From: Tetracladium setigerum | Lineage: Eukaryota; Ascomycota; Leotiomycetes; Helotiales | Length of the DNA: 64,000 nucleotides | NCBI GenBank assembly: GCA_031472005.1 | Contig: PZJY01000005.1 | Span: forward strand, 434,001-498,000 | Reading direction: 5' to 3' | Shown: positions 1-11,104 of the stretch, piece after piece | Layout: each line of letters opens with the position of its first letter | Numbering within the stretch: position 1 is the first letter of the stretch | The notes under the pieces: model-generated | The model's input: only the letters and a program-made list of their open reading frames with translations | What the model was told of the DNA's origin: nothing | Database searches by the model: none | Made by a program: the position numbers and the translations under genes

Positions 1-711
1 CTTCTTTGCTTGGGGAGGCGGCCGATGATCTTTTGGATGTCGTCTTTGAATCCTAGATCTAAAAGTCTGTCTGCTTCATCGAGTACTAGAGCCTCAAAAG
101 ATGATTGAGAACAATGCACGTGGGGGGATGAAAGTAGCTCCAAAAGTCGTCCAGGTGTTGAGATCAAAAGATTAGGGCTATTCTTCAGAAATCTGCTCAG
201 ATCTTGCGCTGGAGTCGTTGTTCCTCCTAACAGTAATTGCGGTTGCACAGTGTGCTTGGTAAATGATCTTTTCATAAATCCATCTTCAGACGGCCGTAGA
301 CCTTCAGCCGAAGGCTCATGAAAAGCGAGTAGAGAGATGAGCACTGCATGGATTTGAGTTGCCAGTTCTCGAGTTGGGGAGACGATGATTGCACCAATAT
401 GGTGTTTCTTGAGAGGTTCCTCCATTCGGAGCAGTTTCTCTACTACAGGAATGAGGAAGGCAAGAGTTTTCCCACTTCCAGTTACAGCCTGAAAGATGTT
501 AGTCATTGGATTTGAAGGTTAAGGAAGAAGATCTCAATACCTCTACAACTACATCTTTGTTGCCCATGAACAGAGGAATCGTTGAAGCTTGAACTGGAGT
601 CATTCTCGCGAAACCCATCGCGGTAATGGCGTCCAAAACCCATTCTGCTAATGGAGGAGTCAAAGCATCCCAGGCTCTGGGATCCCTCTTCTTCTCTAGT
701 TCGAGAGCCAT
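1..711 (-). CDS. SPB4: ATP-dependent rRNA helicase Spb4 (5' part, runs off the window)
   Basis: DEAD-box RNA helicase of the Spb4 type, which acts in the nucleolus on 60S precursors and 27S pre-rRNA processing. The start ATG is at 711; exon 1 is 541-711 and exon 2 runs from 488 off the window edge, with a 52-nt intron (489-540) in phase 0. The Q-motif region (TPVQASTIPLF) lies in exon 1. Exon 2 opens with motif I (AVTGSGKT), then Ia (PTRELA), Ib (TPGR) and motif II in the context VLDEADRLLDLGF, which fits Spb4. About 219 of roughly 640 residues are present, so the C-terminal half is missing only because the window ends. It is divergent from DGK1 across about 720 bp. Family assignment is from recognised sequence, not from a search. 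Confidence 0.94.
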
Positions 712-1433
712 TCTGTGCTGAGAATTCTGACGATGGTTTGTCGTGCAGCAGTAAACAACAAATCTAGAATCTCAAAATTTCTCCCTATCAGTTTCTTATC
801 GGGCCTTGGCACCAAATAGCACTTGTCTTGGCGGTGTCTCGCATGTTGATGTCACTTTAAGAACATCACAAACTCTTTCAATTGTGACCAAAATTTACCG
901 CCAAATAATCCTTACATTCTATCTTTCTCATCTACTTCTGGAGATACTCAAACGTGAAAATTGGCCATCAGCAGCATCATCGCAGCCAAATATTCGACGG
1001 ATCTAGCTGTTCACGTGCCAAATTCGTGGCTTTGCTCGCCTGTCAGCTGCAGATTATTTACTTGGGCTTGCTATCAGCGGAAGGCTCTGCGTCTGCCTCT
1101 TCGTCTTCTTCCTCTTCTATCTCCTTCTCTCCGCATCCTACTCTCCGTCTCGCACTCCGTCCTCCTACCTCCTATATTTGTGCGCCGTCCGGTGCGCAAA
1201 TAGACAATATACTTCCCCACGTCAAACATGAAGCGCAGTCTTGCTCTGCAGCCTTCGATCCGCTGGAGCCAATAGCCTCACTACTGCTTGCATCCTCAAC
1301 TTCTCAGCCCTTCGAAACACGCGCCTCGCGAAAAGATAAACATCTCCACTCTACAAACTGGCTCTTAAGATTTGCACATTTCCACCATTATATCACTGGT
1401 GCTATTCGAAGCCCATCACTTCCACCCTTCAGT
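712..1433. promoter_or_regulatory. Shared divergent region between SPB4 and DGK1
   Basis: About 720 bp with no supported gene. It holds a TCACGTG box (1011-1017) and two AAAATTT stretches (near 773 and 890). The part nearest DGK1 is rich in CT and TC runs, as fungal leaders often are. An open frame covering 954-1532 overlaps it, but only its last part (from ATG 1434) is likely coding. Confidence 0.5.
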
Positions 1434-2734
1434 ATGTCGAGACGCTCATCCGCTGTCCCGGCACTTCCGAGAGTCATCTCGCCCTCTCCAACACCGTCAG
1501 AAACGAAGGAATCGCAGGATGGATACTTGTAAGTCCTAACTTTATATACGTCTGTGCTAGTTTGTGCGAGAAAGTTCTCTGCCCAACGAGTGCTTCCATC
1601 CTCCCCCCGCCTCCCCTCTCTCCCCCCGCCCACATCACCTTAGGCCGTAGCAAATGCTAATATCTTTGCAGCGGGCCCACGACCAGATCTGCGAAGAAGA
1701 AGGCGACAGCGGCGCAGGTCGTGATAACCGAGGAGGTCGATGAGGGGAGTGACTCAAACGACGAGTTAAGGCGCGCAAGGTCGAGGAGCAGAAGCCCGAT
1801 GAAGACACGAAAACTTACCGCCCTCACACCTGCGAAAGCGAGTGCCCCAAAATCCAAACCAGTCCCTCTAGCAGTACCAAATGGGAACTCGAATGGACAT
1901 CTCTCACCTGCGAGCGCGAGTCCAGGTTGGAGTTGGAGGGATTTCAGTCGTAGTCCGAGTCCACTAGGTCTGATTCCTATCCACAGGCAATGGAGATCAT
2001 TCGTACATAGACACGAGGTCCCGCGAAAGATCTTGCACGTCTCCATTGGTTTTTTGACCCTTTGGTTTTATGTTTCAGGGCTCCAGACCAACCAAATCAC
2101 CCCATGGCTTATGGCGGCTTTGGTGCCTATTGCCACTACCGATCATCTTCGTCACATAATTCCTTCGTTCAACCGATTTTATGTCCGGGTCTGGGGGGCA
2201 TTCATGCGCGAGACAGAATACGATGGATGGAACGGTGTCATTTGGTATCTGCTCGGAGCGTGGATTGTCCTTGGCTTCTTTCCAAAGGATGTCGGAGTTA
2301 TGGGGATTCTACTTCTCAGTTGGTGCGACACTGCTGCTAGCACTGTGGGTCGAGCATACGGAAGATACACGCCTCGCATTAGACGCGGCAAGTCGTTGGC
2401 TGGATCTTTGGCAGCTGTCGCCGTTGGGGTGATCACAGCCGCTTCATTCTGGGGTTACCTCGCACCGCGAACTGGCCCCTTCCCAGGTGACAGCGAGTGG
2501 CCTTTCATGTTTACGGGTACTCTCAGTCTTCCAGCAAGTGTGAAGGAGGTAATGGGATTAGAAGGCGCTCAAGGCAGCATTTCTGGTGGGTGGGCATTGG
2601 GAGTAATGAGTGTATGGACAGGGCTTGTGGCATCCGCAAGCGAGGTTGTTGATATTTTTGGCTGGGATGATAATTTGACGATACCCGTTCTCTCTGGCAT
2701 TGGGATATGGGGGTTCTTAAAGGTTTTTGGGTAG
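1434..2734 (+). CDS. DGK1: CTP-dependent diacylglycerol kinase Dgk1 (ER/nuclear membrane)
   Basis: Phosphorylates diacylglycerol to phosphatidate using CTP, opposing Pah1 lipin in the nuclear/ER membrane. Exons 1434-1528 and 1672-2734 with a 143-nt intron join in frame to give about 385 residues. The first 110 residues are a basic, Ser/Pro-rich cytosolic tail (RSRSRSPMKTRK). The catalytic part starts around VPRKILHVSIGF. It has several hydrophobic segments, the family signature LLSWCDTAASTVGRAYGR followed by the RRGKSLAGSLA loop, and a conserved EVVDIFGWDDN near the end. The start is chosen because ATG 1434 joins in frame across a consensus intron; the longer upstream reading frame has no in-frame ATG near. 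Length is above yeast Dgk1 (290 aa) because of the N-terminal tail. Confidence 0.92.
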
Positions 2735-4730
2735 ACGGTTGGGCAATTTCCTACACATACTACTTACTTGCTACCTTGCGCTGTTCTTCTTTCGCCGGCG
2801 TCAGGGTATATCACAAGTGGGTTCGCGATGCCTTGCGCAACGTCCTATATTAGAAGAGTAATCGGCAGCCAAATGCAACACCACAATCCCCTCCCTTCTC
2901 TTTTAAGAAAAGAAGTGCGCGCGTAGATTGGACAGCAAGCGGTGCAGCAAAAGCCGTGGCCACACAGTTGATCTGATGATCTAGAGGAGTATGTATCTGT
3001 GTCTCTCTTTTCCCCTTTCTCGCCCTCCTGTGGTGGCTCCCCGTCCAGTTGCCTCTCGAGATTTCCAATGCAAGTCGACCGAACTTTTTTCGCCTTCCCA
3101 GATCCTATTCGCTGTTGCGCTATCCATTCACAGCAGTGGCCTGCGAGATTTTGGTTCCGCCTTGTCGCACCGTTGGAATCGCGCACAACTTATGCCGCCG
3201 CCGTCGCCTGCACAGAAAGAGTGGCATCCATGGATCCCCATCCAACCATCCATCCATTCATCTGTCGTCTGTTGCTTTTGATTTCCTTAGCTGGATGAAT
3301 TGGTACTACATTAGGGCTAAGGTCATTTTGCTGCAAAGGCAGCGAAGCCACACACCGAGTAGTAATTTTATTTCCCACGGTGCTGCCGTTGTTGCACTGT
3401 TGATCTGCCTTTTTTCCTCCTTCGTCCTGTCCTGTGCCCGTGTGTTGGTTGTGGTGTAAGTTTTTTTTTTAATTTTTTTTGGACAAATTAGAATACGGTA
3501 TAAAATTAATTATTAATGGTCTCCTGTCCCTGTTTTTCCTCTCTGAGCTACTGACTACCTACCGTCTGTCTGCCCGCATCGCCGGGAATCCTGTGATCGA
3601 AATCTCGACCGCGATTCGCAAGAGAGTTGTGGAGAGCGTTGGAGAAGTCTCGCTCTCGTTTCTCCCTCGTCCAGCCGAGGATCCAATAATGGAGGGCGGT
3701 CGTCATCCCAAGATCTGAAATGCCGACAGGGGTGGTGGGAGATTTATTTTTTTGGAGGGGCAGAAAAGGACGAAAAGGCCAGAATGGCGGGGGGTGAAAT
3801 GGAAGGGAAGGGGAGAGGGGGGCTGATGTCGACAATTCTGCCAACACATACATACAGTACCACATACATTACATTACCTTACCTACCACGTACATACCTA
3901 CCTACATACCTACTACCTACATACAAAATCATGTCGGACTGGATATTTTCTGCTGCGTTGCAGCCCAAACGTCCCAATCTTCCTCACAACATCATCATCT
4001 CCCATCTCCCATCCGGCCATTGACCAGCCAGATGTCACCCTGCTGATGCCCTCACTCACAAACTCCACACACATTACTTCACATATGCCAATGACTTGTC
4101 CTCCATCTCGCTGCTTTTATGTTCCGATCGAAGCTAGTGGCAGCGCGCTTGTGTGTGTGTGTGTTTGTTCCGTATCAAATCGCCTCACCTCACTCACCTC
4201 ACCACTGACGGCGTAGACCTTCCCTTCTTTTCTGGGAAGGGAAAGGAAGGAAAAAAAGACACCCCTCTTCGACCCTCTTTCTCTCCCTACACACCCCTCT
4301 TCCCACCAATCCCGCCGACGGTTGGCACATGCATTGTCATGACGGCTATCTCTGAGCAATGGAAATGCGCTGCTCGACACCAAAATCAAATCCAATCCAC
4401 TTACTCCTCCACCTGCTGCCGTCAGCCAGAACCACCCGGTCGTCCGTCTATAGGAGCTACTGCTACTGCTACTGCTGCAGATGGTGGAATGCCGGCGCGG
4501 AACAAGCGTGAAAGGTAGAATGGAGTGCGGATCGGGGAGGAGGAGGAAGGGTGGAGGGATCGACCTATCTCCCATGCGCCTGCCTCTCCCTCCCTCCATG
4601 CCAAGCGGGGGTCTGGACAGAGATATCAAGACGGAAGCGAGGGAGGAGGAAGCTTCGGGGTCAACGGCCATCCCCTCCTCGTCGTCGACTCTGGTTGGAA
4701 GATTCTCTAGCGAGGATGCCTCTGAACGGG
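2735..4730. other. Gene-poor interval, simple repeats
   Basis: About 2 kb between DGK1 and KXD1. The open frames here (for example a minus-strand one at 4117-4809) are low-complexity and have no start context or conserved motif. The interval contains TACC/TACA tetranucleotide repeats (3845-3925), a GT run near 4151 and purine/pyrimidine-biased stretches. It likely holds the DGK1 3' UTR and the KXD1 upstream region. Confidence 0.5.
3845..3925. repeat. TACC/TACA-type microsatellite
   Basis: Imperfect tetranucleotide repeat of the form CATACATAC...CCTACCTACATACC over about 80 bp. Similar CTAC/GTAG repeats recur at 36078-36113 and 44610-44626. Confidence 0.7.
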
Positions 4731-4738
4731 TATAAAAG
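4731..4738 (+). promoter_or_regulatory. TATA box of KXD1
   Basis: TATAAAAG lies 277 bp before the KXD1 start codon. It is followed by a CT-rich stretch (4757-4790), a common fungal start-site context, and then by a leader of about 230 nt with no ATG. The match to the TATA consensus is exact; function is inferred. Confidence 0.65.
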
Positions 4739-5007
4739 GCAGGTCGAGAGTTCGTTTGATTCATTTTCCTTTCTCTTTCCTTTCCATCACTTTCAAGAAC
4801 TTTTCTCAAAAGACATACAAACAGTTTGCCCCTCCTTGCAAGTACAAGTTTGACTTGAACTCTTCACACATATCATCTCTTGCTATATCTGCTTGACACT
4901 TTATACAACAATCAAACTTTGACTACCATCTCACTCCCCAAACACACTTCACACCTTTCTTGCCAACCACATCTTTTTTGTTGTTTGCTCATTCAAAACC
5001 CGTCACA

Positions 5008-5785
5008 ATGTCTTACCAACCAACCTACTACCAAACGACCACCCTCCGTTGGCCGTCCCCACCAAACCCCAACATGATGTCTCTTACTACACTCCTCAGA
5101 AATACAACTACTCTGTCTCACCACCCGAAGCCTCTGAAGCCAGCGTTTCTGGACCAACCTACTCCTCCGCAAACTCAAGTAGCTACGCCGGCAGCACCAG
5201 CGGCGATTACGACAGCACCTCTTCATCTTCTGCAAATGGCGTAGATATGCAAGAGTACATGCAAGATCGCTTCCAGGGCGCATTTGATCCTCTTCCTCTT
5301 GATCGCACTTTGGCCGTTCAAGCGCAAACGTAAGCGAATTTTCCCCACTTTCTCCTCTTCAAAATCAGAGTCAAAAATCAGAGTCAAAAAAGCGGAAGCT
5401 AATAAATAATTGGGCAATATTTCAGTTCGGGATTGCTCAACGCAAAACACCGCGAACTCTTGGAATTGCAGCAACTTGCGCAACAGCGACTAGCGAGATC
5501 TCGCGCTAGATTGACGGAGGGATATCAAGATGCCAAGGATGTCAAGAGAGATTTGGAGTGGACACAGAAGCGAGTTTCGTAAGTCTTGCTTGCCCATCAT
5601 CAATTTGCACAGTTTTCTAGTTTCCAGTTTTCGACTGGCCCCTGCTCTGTTCTTATTCTTCTAGCGAAAATTCAAAAAAAGCTAACAAAGCGACAAAAAA
5701 CAGATCAATGAAGACAAAAGCCTCCCGCAAACATCCCAAGGAATTCAAGCAAGCGCGCGCTCGCTACCCATCACCAGAATACTAG
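5008..5785 (+). CDS. KXD1: KxDL-domain protein (BLOC-1 subunit Kxd1-like), apparent frameshift
   Basis: Small protein resembling the KxDL family, a BLOC-1/BORC subunit acting on endosomes and lysosomes. Exons are 5008-5329, 5426-5578 and 5704-5785. The C-terminal half begins SGLLNAKHRELLELQQLAQQ and forms one coiled coil with the family motif as VKRDLEWTQKRV, ending ARYPSPEY. The N-terminal half is Ser/Tyr/Pro-rich and probably disordered. ATG 5008 is the first ATG after the TATA box, in a good context (gtcacaATG). Its frame must shift once at the CCC run 5042-5044 to reach the long conserved frame; one more C would join them and give about 185 residues. No GT-AG intron fits the phase. The gene stands alone between two long gene-poor stretches. 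Confidence 0.75.
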
Positions 5786-7573
5786 AGGAGAGCCCCTCAA
5801 AAAACGAAAAAGACCACTCAAGGTCGTTTGTTCTCCTCTGTATTCCTATTTTCCTCGCCATCTCCCCCAAAAAGAAACCTTCGATCGAAAAGCTTTCTTC
5901 TCAATTGCGGCAATTTTGTTTGTCGCCGTCGGCTGTTTTTTCTTCATTCTTCTCTGTAACCTCTTTTTGAGCGCCGCAAAAACATACCCCTGGTCATCGT
6001 TTTCTTTTTCGCTTGCACATACATACTTACAGAACCGATTTTTACGATTTTCTTTGGTCACCTCATTTTCATGTCGGTAGTTCTGCCTTTTTTCCTGCAA
6101 GCAAGCAGGCAATCCCGTTCCTGCATTTGCCCCAGCGAACGGGTTATCATGTCATGGCGGTAGTTGTTGTGGTGGGTGGTTGTCGGTTGTGGTGGAGCAG
6201 CACCCGCCGCCCAAAAAAAGGAAAAACCAAAACGGCGGCTATCCCACCTCCCTGGGTCACCTCAAATTCCCCATTTCTTGGGAATACGCTGCTTTTAGTT
6301 TTACTACACACCCCGCGCCAAAAGAGACGCGCAGTGGTGGAGTCCGTCATTGGCTGTAAGGCAGGAAAAAGGGGGTGGTGTGGGTGTGTGGGTGTGTGTC
6401 TAGAAATTCTGGGTGCAAGCAAGCGCGCAGGGCTGCAGGATTTCTCGTCTATTTTTCATGCTGTGGTGTGCCAGTGTGCAGTTGTGCGGCGGCGGTGGTG
6501 TGTGGGTGTGGGTGGTGACATGGCATGGGCATCGCATGGCAAAACTGCTGGCTGGCTGATGGGAGATCTGTGATGAGTGTGCAGTTTGATGCAGTGTGCA
6601 GTGTGCAGTAGTGCCCAAGATCTGAGATTGATCGAAACGGCTTCTTCCACCTGGTATTCTACTACAGGAAGCTGGGATTTTGATCCTCTTGGGTACGGCG
6701 GTGGAGGGATTCGCTGACCTGACCTGGTTTTCTGTTTTGGGACAACTGACTGCGTGCGTGGCTGACCATCAGCGGCGACGAGTGGGCATGGCATGGCATG
6801 GCATACTTTTCCATTTTCTTTGATACGATTTTTGAGCGAGCGAGCGAGCTTATCCCCATCAAGTTGCTTTTTATTCATTGCGTGGGTGGGATAGTACTTG
6901 TTATGGTTAAGGCAGTTTTTTTTGGTCCTCTCCATAATTTGAATAGACTGGATATTTGAAAGTGTGGGGTGGTGGCTCTGTTCCTCCTGCTGTTTATGGG
7001 GGGAAGCCTTTTTTTACGGTGTTTTGTCATGGGAGGGGCGGGATTCTTTGTAACCATTTCTAGTAGGAATTTTATAGTGGTAAATCCTCTTTGTGCTGGT
7101 GCTGTAAATGTAGGCGTGATTTTTCGTGACGGAATGTATAATGTAATCTTGCTGTACAGCCACCAGCCATGGGGAGGGAGGGAGAATACATGCATGCCTG
7201 TATGTGTGTGTGTGTATATTTACCAAAAACCCTGTATATTTCGTGAGAAGAAGCGTGTGTTGTGTGTAACCTAAGCAAGTATGTGAGAAAAAGAGAGAGA
7301 GTGTGTGTGGTAGGGTGAGACAAAGTGACGTGACCCCTCCAATACCCTCCTTGCAAGCAATCCCTCTCTAGTCTCCCCTTGCAGACCAGAGAGGTACAGT
7401 AAAAACTGAGATGAGAACCTGTATATGTCCTTCCTTTTTCGAATTCGTGTTTCATTAGTGTCGCGTGATCTATATCCGATGTGTAGACTGTAGTACATAC
7501 ATACAAGACAAAGCAATACAAAGCAACTTAGTTCACACACTCTCTCATGTACAGTACGTAAGATTACGGTACC

Positions 7574-7910
7574 TAGTCTCTCTCCCTCTCTCCCTCTCCC
7601 TCTCCCTCTCTTTTTTTCGCCTTTTCCTTCTCTTTTTCTTTTTCACCTTTTTCACCTTTTCGATATTTCCTCCTTTTTTGACTTTTCTACCTTTTTTTTA
7701 CCTTTCTACCTCTTCAACTTTTTTACATTTCTCTTTCCCCCCTTTTTGACCTTTCTACTTTTTAACTTTTTTTTAACTTTTCTACTTTTCTGCCTGTTCG
7801 ACTTTTCGACTTTTCTATATGTTTACTTTGTCTTACATTTCTCATATTCTATAATTCTCTTTCTCAACATTTCTCTTTATCGACATTTTCCCTTTTTCTC
7901 TTTTTCTCAT
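7574..7910 (+). repeat. Polypyrimidine tract with degenerate CTTTTCTAC repeats
   Basis: About 340 nt that is nearly all C/T on the plus strand. It starts as (TCTCCC)n and passes into irregular repeats of a GACCTTTCTAC / AACTTTTCTAC type core. It has no coding potential and could adopt triplex (H-DNA) structure; that is inference from composition. Confidence 0.7.
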
Positions 7911-8112
7911 TTCTCAATCTAATTATGCATCACTCAAGTACAGTATAGTATCGTCCATTTTTGGAATATCAGGTTGGAGAGAGACCGTGAAGGAAATTTG
8001 TTGATTGGCGACGAAACCCGAGCAGCAAAGAGGCGTAAACCACAGGTACGGTCGTTCTTAGCGTACATATTACTATTACCTGGCTCCAACCGAGCTTCCG
8101 AGACTTAACCTA

Positions 8113-8130
8113 GATATATATATATATATA
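8113..8130. repeat. AT dinucleotide microsatellite
   Basis: A pure AT/TA run of about 18 bp inside the 5.8-9.5 kb gene-poor interval. Confidence 0.75.
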
Positions 8131-8863
8131 CCTATTCGTAACTTTTCCTTTAATTCTCGCCGTCTTTTTAAAGTTTTTAAAGGACTCGAGAGAGAGAAAC
8201 GGTCTCCTTAGCGGTTGCGAAGAACTTGAATAACCTGATTGTTTTTTGCAACGGATAGTCATTGCTTTTCATTCAATTGATTGTATGCTATTCTATCTGT
8301 ATAGCCTTGGAGGAAATAGGACTCTATGGTTGAGTCAGTTGGCACTAGATCGCTGGCTGTCGTCTGTGGTGTATGGCGAGATGGCTTTTTCTCACATGCC
8401 TTTTTCTTTTTGGAAAAACCATGTACTGTAAGATTTTGAGTGTGTGAGAGATGCTTCACATTTAATGCTGTTGGACCAATTAACAGACTTATTCAATGTA
8501 ACTTCCGCACCGGTATATTGCCTGGTAATCCATACCCACATACGAGGTTTGCAGGAGGGATGTATGTGGAACAACCGGACCAGACCTGGAAGGGGGATTT
8601 CTTACAGGTGGTTTCTGTCGGCTGACCGATGTGTTAGAACACTGGAACTGTAGCATACGCTTTGAGTAAGCCCATTGTATTCGTTGTGTCTGAGGAGTGG
8701 AAGAGAGGTAGTCCCAAATCGGGGATTAATACAGTGGTCAAGATGGTCATGTGACTGCAACTCTCTGTACTCCCAGCAGTTTCAATGGTTCGGGGCTGTA
8801 AGTAGATTGGGTGGGTAAGTAAGTTTTTTGTCTGAATCCTTGGTGGAGAGGAAATGGTGGGAG

Positions 8864-8915
8864 GGTGGTGATAGAGAGGGAGTGGAGGGAGTGGAGGGGA
8901 GTGGAGGGGAGTGAG
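8864..8915 (+). repeat. G-rich GTGGAGGGGA tandem repeat
   Basis: About four copies of a 10-bp GTGGAGGGGA-like unit preceded by GGTGGGAGGGTGG. Several GGG runs on one strand make G-quadruplex formation possible. Confidence 0.65.
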
Positions 8916-9539
8916 TGAGTGCGATGTTTGAAGGTGAATAATCTGTTGAACAAGAAATGAAAAAGGGACTGACTACCCAAGGAGGTGTTAAGTAAACTTG
9001 GTTAAAAGAAGACAACTCCAAGATTTCTATAAAGTAAGTAGAAAATATCACACGGCATGATTCAGACGCAAGACCAGATATTTCCGCAAACAAAAGTTAC
9101 AGTTTATGATATCCACATCTCTTTTTTACAAAACCTCATCAAAGAAGATTAGACAGGAGAATATTCCAATTCAGGTGGTGGAGTCCTCTGTTACAAGAGA
9201 GGGGTAAATTCTACAAGCATATCACGTCAAAGAAGACTTCACACATTCCGAAGAATTTTTTATATTTTTGCTTCCACGTTGAGCACACCACAAAGCGAAA
9301 ACAAAGACCGAAGAATAGGCGGAGTACGATTAAGTCTCTCCTTTTGACAAGCACAGGGCTTTCCTCTCCTGCAAGTTCAAAATAATATTGAATAGCAACA
9401 GAGCTCTTTCCCTCATACAGTGCATACCAAGTGACCTCGCTTCCGAAAATGTTTCCACAGGGTGAAATGTTCTTTCATGTTATCGACCATAGGTAATGAC
9501 GGGTATTGTGCGAAGCGAAGAGGTTGAGATGTTGACGAT

Positions 9540-10700
9540 TTACCATTGCTCGGTGGCCTTGGTCTCGGCACCCCACTCACCACCAGCTGGGGCGGAAGAG
9601 GCAGCAGCCCAGTCGTCGGTACCAGCAGCCCAGTCACCTCCGGCAGCTGGGGTAGCGGTGCTAGCGGCACCAGCGAAAGCAGTGCTAGCGGCACCGGAAA
9701 CCTACAAAGTATCTCATTAGACTTTGCGCCATAAAATACACAGATTTTGACGCTACATACCTCCCAGTCACCTCCAGTGGCAGCGAAACCAGCATCAGCG
9801 GCAGGCTCCTCGGTCTTCTCCTCGATGGCATCGCCCTTGTTCTCCTCGGCCTCTGGGTCGCGGTAGAAGTACAAATCAGGCATGACATCCCACTCGGTCT
9901 CACGGTTGGCGATGGTACCACGAAGACGGAGGACCTCACGTGCCAACATCCACCAGATCAAACCAATGGCATTGCGACCCTTGTTGTTGGTTGGAATGGC
10001 AATGTCAACGTACTCGGTTGGGGAATCGGTGTCACAGAGGGCAATGACAGGGATGTTGACTGTAGAAAAAAATTAGCAAACATTCGAAAAAAACCAAAAA
10101 GATCCGCAAATCTTCGCGAATTTGAAATAGAGAGTAGATTGAACTCACCGTAAGAAGCTTCCTTAACAGCCTGAGAGTCTGTGCGAGGGTCGGTTACGAT
10201 GATGATTCTTGGTTCCTTGAAGGCCCGGGTGTTGTAGTTGGTGAACTGAGAATTTTATTAGCAAACTGTTTGAAATTTTGCATGGAATCGAGTCAAAATC
10301 AACTCAGATCAACGTACGGTTCCAGGGGTAAATCTTCCAGAAATTGGGGAAGCACCAGTGTGAGCAGCGAACTTCAATACAGCACGTTGGCCGTATGGGC
10401 GTGCGGAAATTACTGCGACGTCGGCGGGGTTGTCGATAGCAACAATAACGCGAGCAGCGAGGACGATCTTCTCCCAGGTCTTGGCGAAGTTAATAACATT
10501 AACACCGTCAGCTCGCAACTTGTAGACATATGGCTCCATGCTGCGAAATTCAGTTAGCCGTGAAATTGATATTGAAGATTGATGTTGAACAGGGTGACAA
10601 ACTGGGTTTGTAAATTCTTGCTTCCGAGATGAGCCTGAGCTGCGAGAAGCTTCTCAACATCCGAGGATGTGAGGTTGAAGATAGCGGGAGTTTGAGACAT
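9540..10700 (-). CDS. RPS0: 40S ribosomal protein S0 (uS2)
   Basis: Small-subunit ribosomal protein uS2, needed for 20S pre-rRNA maturation. Five exons on the minus strand: 10603-10700, 10318-10540, 10149-10245, 9761-10059 and 9540-9701. All four introns are GT-AG and all junction phases agree, giving about 292 residues. Diagnostic stretches are TWEKIVLAARVIVAI, GQRAVLKFAAHTGA, IIVTDPRTDSQAVKEASYVN and LIWWMLAREVLRLRG. The C-terminus is the usual acidic, Ala/Gly-rich tail, ending TEQW. The second intron-exon join restores LQTHMEPYVY, fixing the first donor as GTTTGT. It is divergent from the gene for mitochondrial uS15 with about 400 bp between the starts. Multiple introns in a ribosomal protein gene are normal in filamentous fungi. 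Confidence 0.97.
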
Positions 10701-11104
10701 GATGGCGATCTGAGATTGGGATGATGGACAGAGAAATATGTCGTTGGGGAAATCGGGAGTAGAGAACGGTCGTGAATTGACTATTCTCAAGAGGGTTCGA
10801 GAGGGAGGGTTGTCGTTGGGTTCTCGAAGGGAGTCGTGGACATAAAAAGTTCGAACTTTTCAAGGTTGAGAATGTTTGCGACCGTAGATTTGTGGGATGC
10901 GCTAGGGAGCTTGGCACCTCGCGCATCGCCTTGAGGAAAGCTTTGTGCTTGGCGGTAGTGTAGAGACTAACACGTGACTTAAACACGATTTCGCGCCAAT
11001 GCACCATACCCTTTCTAACCCGATTGAGATCTTGTTCCTAAATTTATTGTCTATCGATCAGTCCAAAACCGATCTCCCATATCAAGTACCACCACCACTC
11101 CATC
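10701..11104. promoter_or_regulatory. Bidirectional promoter of RPS0 and mitochondrial uS15
   Basis: A 404-bp gap between two divergent start codons, one for a cytosolic and one for a mitochondrial ribosomal protein. It contains CACGTGA at 10971-10977. The RPS0-proximal 50 bp is purine-rich on the plus strand, that is a CT-rich leader for RPS0. No TATA box is evident. Confidence 0.55.

Larger units (their letters stand above)
5786..9539. other. Large gene-poor interval with simple repeats
   Basis: About 3.7 kb with no open frame I can support on either strand. It holds the KXD1 3' UTR, GT-rich stretches (6365-6400, 7200-7216), a GGCAT repeat (6783-6802), a long polypyrimidine tract (7574-7910), an AT run (8113-8130), a G-rich 10-bp repeat (8864-8915) and several TACTGTA/TACAGTA motifs. 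The last ~140 bp is the RPS0 3' flank. Confidence 0.5.

Noticed and set aside
712..900. RRPE-like AAAATTT elements of ribosome-biogenesis promoters
   Set aside because: Short AT motifs are expected by chance; no accompanying PAC (GATGAG) element at a fixed spacing was seen.
954..1532. 192-codon open frame upstream of DGK1
   Set aside because: Ser-rich low-complexity translation; only the part from ATG 1434 joins in frame to the kinase exon.
4117..4809. 230-codon minus-strand open frame
   Set aside because: Low-complexity, overlaps the KXD1 promoter and TATA box, no conserved motif.
5055..5099. GT-AG segment that might be an intron repairing KXD1
   Set aside because: Poor donor (GTCCCC), 45 nt, and the junction phase does not match the downstream frame.
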